A model generated the notes under the pieces. It was not told where the DNA came from. It did no database searches and was given only the letters and a program-made list of their open reading frames with translations. A DNA stretch of 27,278 nt from Bermanella sp041589295 (lineage in GTDB: Bacteria; Pseudomonadota; Gammaproteobacteria; Pseudomonadales; Oceanobacteraceae): the NCBI GenBank assembly GCA_041589295.1, contig JBFHVZ010000017.1:1-27278 (forward strand). The letters run 5' to 3'. This document shows, piece after piece, positions 17,901 to 23,527 of the stretch (positions within the stretch are counted from its first letter, which is position 1; every line of letters starts with the position of its first letter). The translations under genes and the position numbers were made by a program.

Positions 17901-18873
17901 GCAGATTTTGCAGCAAGGACGAGATTGGTTTGAACTAGTGGATGCCATTGGTGATCAGGCAGAAGCCAGTGTTGGTTTTAGCGATAATGAATTCGAGCGC
18001 CAAGGTATTACCCAATGGGATTTCAACGAACTACCGGAGCAATTAGAGCTAGCGCAAGCGGGTATTAAGGTGACCTTATATCCAGCCTTAGTTGACGAAG
18101 GTAATAGCGTCGCGTTGAAATTAGTCGAGCGACTCGACAGTGCGCAGGTTCAGTCTGAAGCCGGTTTATTAAAGCTATTGCAATTAGACTTGAGTGAACA
18201 GGTCAGTTGGATTCAAAAACAGGCTCAAGCAAAATTAGCGCAAGAAATTGTGTATTACGGTGCCATTGGCAATAAAACTGAGTTGTTAGCAGGTATTACA
18301 AAGCAGTGTTTCCAAAACGCATTTCGTTTTGAAACGCTACCGCGTACTCGACAAGCGTATGACGCATTGCGTGAGCAGGGGCGTGGTGAGTTGGCAGAGC
18401 AATTGGATGCGTTAATGCCAGTATTAAAGGCCACGTTAAAAAGCCTGCACGAATTACATAAAAAAATGAAAAAGCAAAACCAGTTGGCCTTTGCCTTTGC
18501 TGTCAGTGATATTAAGTCTCAGATTACTCAGCTTATGCCAAAAGGGTTTGTCGGTGCTGTGCCGTTTGAATGGCTCAAGCACTATCCTCGCTACATAAAA
18601 GCTATGTTGCAGCGCCTTGATAAGTTGCAGGGCAACTTACAAAAAGACAAACAGATGCAACAAAAAGTGACCGTTTGGCAGGAAGCCTACGTCCAGTTGT
18701 TAAGTAAACTACCGGCCGATGTGGGTTGCTATCCTGAGGTGTTAAAGCTGAATTGGATGATGCAGGAATACCGGGTCTCGTTATTTGCTCAAGACCTAGG
18801 GACGGTGATTCCGGTCTCGGATAAACGCTGGCAACAGCAGTATCAAGTCGCGTTAGAAAGCGTGCAGCAGTAA
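14932..18873 (+). CDS. hrpA: ATP-dependent RNA helicase HrpA
   Basis: This 1313-residue DEAH-box helicase is a family linked to mRNA processing and rescue of stalled ribosomes in E. coli. Motifs are Walker A GETGSGKTT (99-107), DEAH (196-199), SAT (228-230) and QRKGRCGR (411-418), followed by the HA2/ratchet region, an OB-fold and the long C-terminal DUF3418-type domain found only in HrpA. Length is close to E. coli HrpA (1300). The start is GTG at 14932: no in-frame ATG occurs until well inside the helicase domain, and the first 70 residues match the usual N-terminal helical extension. AGCTAGG upstream is a modest ribosome site. It stands alone after the fadD terminator. Confidence 0.94.
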   Translation: MQSDSPLNVIQSKLDECLIKNRHGFVRQLQTIRKRQKEKKPVEKSVDKLHAQLADSLAAVAQRKSATPHIQYDDNLPVSARREEIANAIAHHQVVVIAGETGSGKTTQLPKICMELGLASRGMIAHTQPRRLAARSVAQRIADEVQVPLGEQIGYQIRFTDQSTDQTLVKLMTDGILLAETQHDRFLNRYQTIIIDEAHERSLNIDFLLGYLKQLLPKRPDLKVIITSATIDVDRFANHFADAQGKPAPVIEVSGRTFPVEVRYRPLLEDDDEEKEADLYQGIVNAVDELIAEDHSRGQIGDVLVFLSGEREIREASLALKRALNEQKAASHTEILPLYARLSGSEQNKIFNPSGGKRRIILATNVAETSLTVPGIRYVIDSGVARISRYSYRSKVQRLPIEPISQASANQRKGRCGRVSEGVCIRLYSEEDFNLRPEFTDPEIRRTNLAAVILQMLSLRLGDITHFPFVDAPDSRFVKDGYNLLKELGAVNNKQIITPVGHKLSRLPVDPRVARMLIEAHDKKALTEILVVAAALSIQDPRERPADKQQAADQKHAEFRHEESDFLTLLNLWNRFEEERQALSNNQLKQFCKKQFLSYMRMREWRDVHHQLRLLCKELQLSENKEPAGYAAVHQSILAGMLSHIGNKDDEGDYKGARNRKFWLFPGSGIFKKKPKWVVSAELVETTKLYARMNAKIEPEWLEPLAKDLVKRKYLEPHWSAKRGQVMAYEQVTLFGLVIVPKRRVGYGAIDEQVSHELFIREALVGQQIQTKGDFLRFNQALIEEVSELEEKSRRRDIVVDDESLYQFYSERIPTHVYSTASFEKWRKDTEKSQPNVLKLTREYLMQHNASDVTEAQFPDHFSFAGVVYPLTYRFEPGHLEDGVSITVPAMMLKQLPLNRLQWLVPGMLKDKVVAVVKSLPKPIRKQLVPVPDFVDGFLANHHASDTALTDALAQYAYQQKRIKIEADDWQWSQVDHHYLMNIKVVGDDEQILQQGRDWFELVDAIGDQAEASVGFSDNEFERQGITQWDFNELPEQLELAQAGIKVTLYPALVDEGNSVALKLVERLDSAQVQSEAGLLKLLQLDLSEQVSWIQKQAQAKLAQEIVYYGAIGNKTELLAGITKQCFQNAFRFETLPRTRQAYDALREQGRGELAEQLDALMPVLKATLKSLHELHKKMKKQNQLAFAFAVSDIKSQITQLMPKGFVGAVPFEWLKHYPRYIKAMLQRLDKLQGNLQKDKQMQQKVTVWQEAYVQLLSKLPADVGCYPEVLKLNWMMQEYRVSLFAQDLGTVIPVSDKRWQQQYQVALESVQQ

Positions 18874-18876
18874 GTA

Positions 18877-18894
18877 GAATCCCCCTAGGGATTC
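18877..18894 (+). other. Hairpin after hrpA
   Basis: GAATCCC (18877-18883) and GGGATTC (18888-18894) form a perfect 7-bp stem with a CCTA loop, four bases after the hrpA stop codon. There is no T-run behind it, so it is either a weak terminator or an end-protecting hairpin. Confidence 0.45.
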
Positions 18895-19022
18895 GATTAT
18901 AGTTTGAACAACATCAGGGCGGCAGGATGGCATCAGCCCCCTAAGATGGGCAGTGGACGTATAAGCCCAATATTCAAATAAGTAAGTCACAATCGAGCAA
19001 GATACAGTCGTAATCGGTTGGC

Positions 19023-19028
19023 TATAAT
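19023..19028 (+). promoter_or_regulatory. Perfect -10 box before the FabH-like gene
   Basis: TATAAT lies 30 bases before the GTG start. No good -35 hexamer is found at 16-18 bases upstream, so either an activator is needed or the match is by chance in AT-rich DNA. Confidence 0.35.
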
Positions 19029-19057
19029 TTAGTTAGGTTTATTTAAGAGGCAGCATT

Positions 19058-20179
19058 GTGAAAAAAGTCGTCATCAGTGGTACCGGTCTATTTACGCCCT
19101 CGCAATCCATTTCCAATGAAGAATTAGTCACGGCATTTAATGCCTATGTGCAAGCGTTTAATGAAGAGCACAAAGCCCAAATCGAATCAGGCGAAATCGA
19201 ACCGTTATCGGAAAGCGACGCCGCCTTCATCCTAAAAGCATCGGGCATCAAAAGCCGTTTTGTGACCGACAAGGCGGGTATCTTAGACCCTAAGCGCATG
19301 AAGCCATTTATTGCGGAGCGCGATAACGAGGCTCAATCACTGCAATGTGAGATGTCCGTGGCCGCTGCCGAACAAGCTCTGCAGGCTGCTGGCAAAACCG
19401 CTGCGGATGTCGATGCGGTCATTGTGGCTTGTTCCAATATGCAACGCGCTTATCCTGCCATGGCTGTGGAAGTGCAAATGGCTTTGGGTATTCAAGGCTT
19501 CGCTTACGACATGAACGTTGCCTGTTCGTCAGCCACCTTTGGCATTCAAGCAGCCGTAAATGCCATCCGCACAGGTAGCGCTCGCTCGGTGCTGATGGTG
19601 AACCCAGAAATTTGTACCGCTCACCTTAACTTCTGTGATCGTGATAGCCACTTTATTTTTGGTGACGCTTGTACCGCGGTTTTATTAGAAGATGCTGATT
19701 TTGCAAGCAGCGAAGAGCAATTTGAAGTACTGGGCACCAAGCTGCAAACCCAGTTTTCAAATAACATCCGCAACAATGCAGGCTTCTTAAACCGTTGTGA
19801 TGAATCTGGTTTGGATAAAGCTGATAAGCTGTTCGTACAGAATGGGCGTAAGGTTTTCAAAGAAGTGTGCCCGATGGTGGCCACGCAAATTACCGAGCAT
19901 TTGGCTGAGCACGGTATGCCTGCGTCAGACCTAAAGCGTATGTGGTTGCACCAAGCGAACCTCAGCATGAATCAATTGATTGCCAAGCGTGTATTGGGCC
20001 GCCCAGCCACCGAGCAAGAAGCGCCAGTGATTTTAGATGAGTATGCAAATACCAGTTCTGCTGGTTCTGTGATTGCCTTTCACAAGTACAAACAGGACCT
20101 ACAAGCAGGCGACTTGGGTGTGATTTGTTCTTTCGGTGCCGGCTACTCCATTGGCAGTGTGATAGTACAAAAGCGCTAA
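19058..20179 (+). CDS. Beta-ketoacyl-ACP synthase III, acyl-CoA-using (PA3286-like) type
   Basis: This is a 373-residue thiolase-fold condensing enzyme. The catalytic triad is seen as Cys156 (NVACSSATFG), His298 (LHQANLSMNQ) and Asn331 (EYANTSSAGS), the arrangement of FabH-type enzymes. It is longer than housekeeping FabH (about 317), with a long segment at residues 28-60, and resembles what I recall of Pseudomonas PA3286. That enzyme condenses a medium-chain acyl-CoA from beta-oxidation with malonyl-ACP, shunting degradation products into fatty-acid synthesis. The location close to fadD, phaJ and a lipase fits that role. The start is GTG at 19058 with AGAGG upstream. It is followed by a strong terminator, so it is not part of the hvf operon. 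The substrate assignment is inference from family resemblance. Confidence 0.82.
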   Translation: MKKVVISGTGLFTPSQSISNEELVTAFNAYVQAFNEEHKAQIESGEIEPLSESDAAFILKASGIKSRFVTDKAGILDPKRMKPFIAERDNEAQSLQCEMSVAAAEQALQAAGKTAADVDAVIVACSNMQRAYPAMAVEVQMALGIQGFAYDMNVACSSATFGIQAAVNAIRTGSARSVLMVNPEICTAHLNFCDRDSHFIFGDACTAVLLEDADFASSEEQFEVLGTKLQTQFSNNIRNNAGFLNRCDESGLDKADKLFVQNGRKVFKEVCPMVATQITEHLAEHGMPASDLKRMWLHQANLSMNQLIAKRVLGRPATEQEAPVILDEYANTSSAGSVIAFHKYKQDLQAGDLGVICSFGAGYSIGSVIVQKR

Positions 20180-20220
20180 CTTGCATAAAAATGTGATGTT
20201 TATGGCGTCATGGGCATAAA

Positions 20221-20244
20221 AAAGAGGCTTCGGCCTCTTTTTTT
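20221..20244 (+). terminator. Rho-independent terminator of the FabH-like gene
   Basis: AAAGAGGC (20221-20228) and GCCTCTTT (20233-20240) form an 8-bp stem closed by a stable TTCG loop and followed by TTTT. It insulates the downstream hvf operon. Confidence 0.9.
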
Positions 20245-20290
20245 ATTGTGGCGATGCAACTATTTTAAATCCCGCTGTTCCAACCCAGGT

Positions 20291-20320
20291 CTGTAAAGAT
20301 CAGTAAAGACTGGCAAAGAA
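20291..20320 (+). promoter_or_regulatory. Three 10-bp direct repeats upstream of hvfA
   Basis: Three consecutive decamers share the pattern NNG(T/C)AAAGAN: CTGTAAAGAT, CAGTAAAGAC and TGGCAAAGAA. The period of 10 bp equals about one helix turn, so the AAAGA blocks would face the same side of the DNA. The array ends 8 bases before the putative -35 box of the hvfA promoter, where an activator would bind. The repeat is seen directly; the regulatory role is inferred. Confidence 0.5.
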
Positions 20321-20327
20321 GTATTAT

Positions 20328-20355
20328 GAACTTTTGCTTTGGTCGCCGATCTACA
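20328..20355 (+). promoter_or_regulatory. Sigma-E-like (ECF) promoter of the hvf operon
   Basis: GAACTT (20328-20333), a 16-base spacer, then TCTACA (20350-20355). This resembles the envelope-stress sigma-E pattern (GGAACTT, about 16 bases, TCTGA/TCNAA), with a full match in the core of the -35 element and a partial -10 match. It would leave a short leader before ATG 20386, which has AGAGGA as ribosome site. A TATTAT at 20322-20327 could be a sigma-70 -10 box but has no -35 partner. Confidence 0.5.
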
Positions 20356-20385
20356 TTCCATCCAAAAACAACAGAGGATCAACTC

Positions 20386-20715
20386 ATGTCTAACAAAACT
20401 TCAATGAAACCACTAGCGTTAGCCCTAGGTGCAAGCCTGACTGCAGCCATGGCAGCAACCACGGTACAAGCAGCCGATGCAAACCCATTTGCTAGCACGC
20501 AACTAGAAAGCGGATACAAAGTAGCTGCCGAAGGTAAATGCGGTGAAGGCAAATGTGGCGGCGAAAAAGGTAAAGGTGAAGGCAAGTGCGGTGAAGGCAA
20601 ATGCGGCGGCGAAAAAGGTAAAGGTGAAGGCAAGTGCGGTGAAGGCAAATGCGGCGGCGAAAAAGGTAAAGGCGAAGGCAAGTGCGGTGAAGGCAAGTGT
20701 GGCGCTAAAGGCTAA
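20386..20715 (+). CDS. hvfA: HvfA-type precursor of a copper-binding modified peptide (bufferin-like RiPP)
   Basis: This is a 109-residue secreted precursor. Residues 1-29 are a Sec signal peptide with a likely cut after VQA (29/30). Residues 30-48 are a leader-like segment (NPFASTQLESGYKVAA). Residues 49-106 are low-complexity Gly/Lys/Glu with eight EGKCG motifs in four pairs, with Cys at 52, 57, 68, 73, 84, 89, 100 and 105. In the HvfA family, the MNIO enzyme and its partner convert Cys in EGKCG to oxazolone/thioamide groups that bind copper. The following genes encode exactly that pair. ATG 20386 (AGAGGA upstream) puts the signal peptide at the N-terminus; an in-frame ATG at 20326 would add 20 residues in front and spoil it. 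The modification type here is inferred from the motif. Confidence 0.88.
   Translation: MSNKTSMKPLALALGASLTAAMAATTVQAADANPFASTQLESGYKVAAEGKCGEGKCGGEKGKGEGKCGEGKCGGEKGKGEGKCGEGKCGGEKGKGEGKCGEGKCGAKG
20530..20703 (+). repeat. 48-bp coding tandem repeat in hvfA
   Basis: Three full 48-bp units (20530-20577, 20578-20625, 20626-20673), each encoding two EGKCG motifs plus GEKGKG, are followed by a partial fourth unit (20674-20703). Units 2 and 3 differ at one base; units 1 and 2 differ at three bases, all synonymous. This low divergence suggests recent in-frame duplication, and copy number may vary between strains. Confidence 0.93.
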
Positions 20716-20737
20716 CCCAAGCTAACGGAGCGTTATC

Positions 20738-21655
20738 ATGAGCAACTCTCACATCAGTGGTGCCGGTTTAGGTTTAAGACGCGGCATGTTAGAAACAATG
20801 TCGTCCTTAACCATGAGTGACGTGGACTTTTTAGAAGTCGCGCCCGAAAACTGGATTGGTGTGGGTGGTCGCTTTGGTAAAGCGTTCAGTGAATTCGCTG
20901 AACGTTTTCCCATTGTGTTTCACGGTTTGTCATTATCAATTGGCAGTCCCGACCCGCTTGACGAGACTTTTGTTAAGCAGGTGAAAGCCTTTATGCGGCA
21001 ACACAATGTGTCGCTGTACAGTGAGCACTTAAGTTACTGCTCGTCCAATGGTCACATGTACGATCTAATGCCTTTGCCATTTACCGAAGAAACTGTTGCA
21101 CGAGTGGCTGAGCGCATTCGCAGAGTACAGGATATTCTCGAACAGCCAATCGCCATGGAAAACGTCTCCAGCTATGTCTCGTTACCAGGGCAAATGTCAG
21201 AACTGGAATTCATGCAGGCGGTGTTGGCTGAATCGGGTTGTACCATGCTGTTAGATGTAAACAATGTTTATGTAAATAGCGTCAATCACGGCTTCAATGC
21301 GCGCGATTATATTGCGGCGTTGCCCTCCGAGCGCATTCAATACATGCATATTGCCGGTCATTACGACGAAGCAGATGATTTGTTGGTTGATACCCATGGT
21401 GCAGCCATTAAAGAAGATGTTTGGGCTTTGCTGTCGTTGGCGTATCAACATCATGGCGTTAAGCCGACGTTGCTAGAGCGCGATTTTAACTTTCCACCCA
21501 TGTCTGAATTGCTCGGGGAAGTAAATCAGATTAAGTCTATGCAACAGTCTGCAATGTCTGGTTCAAATTCAAATCCGGGTTTAAGTCAAAATCAGGACGT
21601 TAACCAGAGCCCAGACATGTCTGCGTCGCTGCACGAGGTAAATCGTTGTGGCTAA
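20738..21655 (+). CDS. hvfB: HvfB-type MNIO (DUF692) peptide maturase
   Basis: This 305-residue multinuclear non-heme iron oxidase has a TIM-barrel fold and is expected to oxidise the Cys residues of HvfA in the cytoplasm before export. Iron-ligand-type residues are all present: His62 (FHGL), Glu96/His97 (SEHLSY), Glu141-Asn142 (MENVSSY), Asp173/Asn176 (LLDVNN), His184, His204/His208 (HIAGH), Asp218/His220 (DTHG), and Glu247 with Asp249 (LLERD). The barrel is complete by about residue 268. A tail of about 35 Ser/Asn/Gln-rich residues follows and ends EVNRCG, which is unusual. The gene starts 22 bases after hvfA with GGAG before its ATG, and its last 8 bases overlap hvfC. Confidence 0.93.
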   Translation: MSNSHISGAGLGLRRGMLETMSSLTMSDVDFLEVAPENWIGVGGRFGKAFSEFAERFPIVFHGLSLSIGSPDPLDETFVKQVKAFMRQHNVSLYSEHLSYCSSNGHMYDLMPLPFTEETVARVAERIRRVQDILEQPIAMENVSSYVSLPGQMSELEFMQAVLAESGCTMLLDVNNVYVNSVNHGFNARDYIAALPSERIQYMHIAGHYDEADDLLVDTHGAAIKEDVWALLSLAYQHHGVKPTLLERDFNFPPMSELLGEVNQIKSMQQSAMSGSNSNPGLSQNQDVNQSPDMSASLHEVNRCG

Positions 21656-22421
21656 GCAAACATCCCAATCAAACGAGTCCTTGGAGGCGCAGTATCAATT
21701 TGCGCAAACAGTACGGGACCCACAATGCTCAAATTCTTTTGATTTCGAAGAACGTCGTTTAGCGGTATATCGTGAATTGTTTTTTAATAACGTGGAAAGT
21801 TTCGCTGCGTCAGCCTTTCCGGTGCTTAAAGAAATTGTTCAAGCCAAACTCGGCGAAGCATATTGGCAACAAATGATTCGACGTTTCATGATCGAGCATC
21901 GTTGTGAAACGCCATACTTTTTACAAATTAGTGAAGAATTCCTGAGTTTTTTACAGCAGACGCAAGCGTTTGAAGAACTACCTGCTTATGCTTGGCAGTT
22001 AGCGCACTGGGAGTGGATGGAATTACATGCCGATGTCACGCCCACAGAGACATCTATGTTGATATCCACGCTTTCGGACGAAGCCTTGCTTAATGCAAAC
22101 ATCGTCTTGTCGGAAACCGTGTGGGTGTGTGGATACGACTACCCAGTCCAGAAGTTGGACGCGCAACACGCCGATGCGCAACCCGCTGCTACGTATTTAA
22201 TGGTCTATCGCAATGGCCAAGACGAAGTCGGCTTTAACGAAATTAATGCACTTAGCGCTGCACTGTTTGAAACTCTGCGCCAGCAGCCAGAGATAACAGG
22301 GCGTGAAGCCTTGTTGAGCATTGCGCAAGCCAGTGGTTTATCACAAGAAACCGTGCTCGCCGGCGGCGTGCAAATTCTGCAGCAGTGGCAGCGCATGTGC
22401 ATTCTGTTTGCTCGCGCCTGA
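21648..22421 (+). CDS. hvfC: HvfC-type RiPP maturation partner (DUF2063)
   Basis: This 257-residue protein is the usual partner of MNIO enzymes, thought to recognise the leader of the precursor peptide and present it to the oxidase. The DUF2063 domain occupies about residues 12-105 (FEERRLAVYRELFFNNV, AFPVLKEIV, then the HRCETPYFLQISEEFLSFL segment). The remainder is a PqqD/winged-helix-like C-terminal domain, as in other HvfC/BufC proteins. The start is GTG at 21648 inside the end of hvfB, with GAGG at 21635-21638, so translation of the two is probably coupled and the subunits made in similar amounts. No signal peptide is seen, which fits action before export. Confidence 0.9.
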   Translation: MAKQTSQSNESLEAQYQFAQTVRDPQCSNSFDFEERRLAVYRELFFNNVESFAASAFPVLKEIVQAKLGEAYWQQMIRRFMIEHRCETPYFLQISEEFLSFLQQTQAFEELPAYAWQLAHWEWMELHADVTPTETSMLISTLSDEALLNANIVLSETVWVCGYDYPVQKLDAQHADAQPAATYLMVYRNGQDEVGFNEINALSAALFETLRQQPEITGREALLSIAQASGLSQETVLAGGVQILQQWQRMCILFARA

Positions 22422-22544
22422 TATAGCGGCCATCAGCGGGCGATATGCAACGCTATCCACGCGCAATAGTATTCGCGCTGCGTTTGTGTGCTGGTTTGTC
22501 CGTTCTTACCACCCATTACTAACGTATTCTTATTTGGAGGATTC

Positions 22545-23144
22545 ATGTCCTTATCGGTTTATTTACAGCAAGCACAACAGCAATTGGATCGCACCCGTGC
22601 TGCGGATTTTTTAGCACCGTTGGCGTTGCGTTTGTATTTGGCGCCTGTGTTCTGGGTTGCTGGTATGAATAAACTCAGTGACATGGACAGCGTCATTGCT
22701 TGGTTTGGAAACGAACAGTGGGGGCTGGGCCTGCCTATGCCTGAGCTGTTAGCTTGGCTGGCAACCTTAACGGAGTTGGGTGGTGCCATTTTTTTATTGG
22801 TGGGATTTGCGGTGAGATGGGTATCTATCCCGTTAATGGCTACCATGCTAGTGGCAATCTTTAGTGTGCATTGGGAGAACGGTTGGCAAGCGGTTGCGGA
22901 TCCAAAATCTCCTTTTCCTCCGGCGGACATTGATGGCGCAATGGAGCGTCTAGAGCGAGCCAGAGCCATCTTAAATGAACATGGACATTATCCGTGGTTG
23001 ACTGAAAAGGGCAGCTTTGTCGTCAGTAATAATGGTATTGAATGGGCAACTACGTACTTTGTCATGTGTTTAAGTTTGTTTTTCAGTGGTGCAGGTCGCT
23101 GGCTAAGTGTTGATTACTGGTTGGCGAAGCTATCGGCTAAATAA
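22545..23144 (+). CDS. hvfX: DoxX-family membrane protein of the hvf operon
   Basis: This is a 199-residue inner-membrane protein of the DoxX family with about four hydrophobic segments (about residues 20-42, 60-80, 83-100, 160-185). DoxX proteins regularly close MNIO/bufferin operons and have been named HvfX or BufD; their role is thought to be in copper or redox handling of the peptide at the membrane, but is not settled. ATG 22545 has TTGGAGG directly before it. An in-frame start at 22488 would add 19 residues and was rejected. It lies 123 bases after hvfC without a clear terminator between, and a strong terminator follows, so it is taken as the last gene of the operon. Confidence 0.85.
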   Translation: MSLSVYLQQAQQQLDRTRAADFLAPLALRLYLAPVFWVAGMNKLSDMDSVIAWFGNEQWGLGLPMPELLAWLATLTELGGAIFLLVGFAVRWVSIPLMATMLVAIFSVHWENGWQAVADPKSPFPPADIDGAMERLERARAILNEHGHYPWLTEKGSFVVSNNGIEWATTYFVMCLSLFFSGAGRWLSVDYWLAKLSAK

Positions 23145-23178
23145 TCTACAAACGAATATTGAAATCAACACCGAATCG

Positions 23179-23220
23179 GCCCGTAAATAAGACTTAAGCA
23201 GTCAATTTATGGGCTTTTTT
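23179..23220 (+). terminator. Rho-independent terminator of the hvf operon
   Basis: GCCCGTAAAT (23179-23188) pairs with ATTTATGGGC (23205-23214) over 10 bp with one G-T pair. The loop holds a small inner stem GACT/AGTC, and six T's follow. Confidence 0.85.
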
Positions 23221-23221
23221 G

Positions 23222-23424
23222 AGTCAGATCTAGGCAGGGGAATAGATCATTGTCTATGCTTTGTGCGGTCTGCCGACTTATCCAACCTTACCCAGACCTA
23301 CTTGCTCTGACCCCAGTGCTTAAGTCAGTTGTTAAAGTCAGAGTAAATGGAAGTAACCGGATGCGGCGAGACGAGACTTACAATGGCCCTAGGTTGTTTC
23401 ATTCTGCGAGCGTCTCATAAAAAA
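23222..23424. other. Intergenic region before the porin, no gene recognised
   Basis: This is the emptiest stretch of the window (383 bases between hvfX and the porin, less the terminator and promoter). The only structure seen is an inverted repeat CTCTGAC (23305-23311) and GTCAGAG (23337-23343) with a 25-base loop. No credible reading frame with a ribosome site was found. A small RNA cannot be excluded. Confidence 0.5.
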
Positions 23425-23486
23425 TTCATGAAAACGTCATGCGAGTGAAATAATGTAACATAAGTGTCATATTTGCTGGTTAGTAT
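23425..23486 (+). promoter_or_regulatory. Candidate Pho-box promoter of the porin
   Basis: TGTAAC (23454-23459) and TGTCAT (23465-23470) are spaced 11 bp apart, like the two half-sites of a PhoB box. A second, weaker pair TTCAT (23425) and GTCAT (23436) is also 11 bp apart further upstream. TAGTAT (23481-23486) is placed as a -10 box about 10 bases after the box, and no sigma-70 -35 box is present, as at PhoB-activated promoters. This is a by-eye match only. Confidence 0.45.
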
Positions 23487-23527
23487 GCCTGCCATCACAT
23501 AAGACATGTATTGATGAGGAAACAACA

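Noticed and set aside
20379..20696. Antisense open frame of 105 codons opposite hvfA, Pro/Ser-rich
   Set aside because: It is the reverse reading of the 48-bp coding repeat, which stays open because the repeat length is a multiple of three. It has no ribosome site or family features.
20543..20725. Second + strand frame in hvfA giving a Lys/Ala-rich histone-like peptide
   Set aside because: It is a shifted reading of the same repeat; the Ala/Lys-rich look is a by-product of GCG/AAA-type triplets. The signal peptide and Cys motifs lie in the other frame.
20180..23144. The hvf operon as a horizontally acquired island
   Set aside because: No integrase, transposase, tRNA or flanking repeats, and codon use looks like the neighbours; the only compositional oddity is the low-complexity repeat in hvfA itself.
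23381..23403. Similarity of ACAATGGCCCTAGG before the porin to ACAATGTGGCCCTAGG before rmuC (about 3911)
   Set aside because: The match is only about 14 bases with a 2-base gap and does not extend; no third copy was seen, so chance is the simplest explanation.
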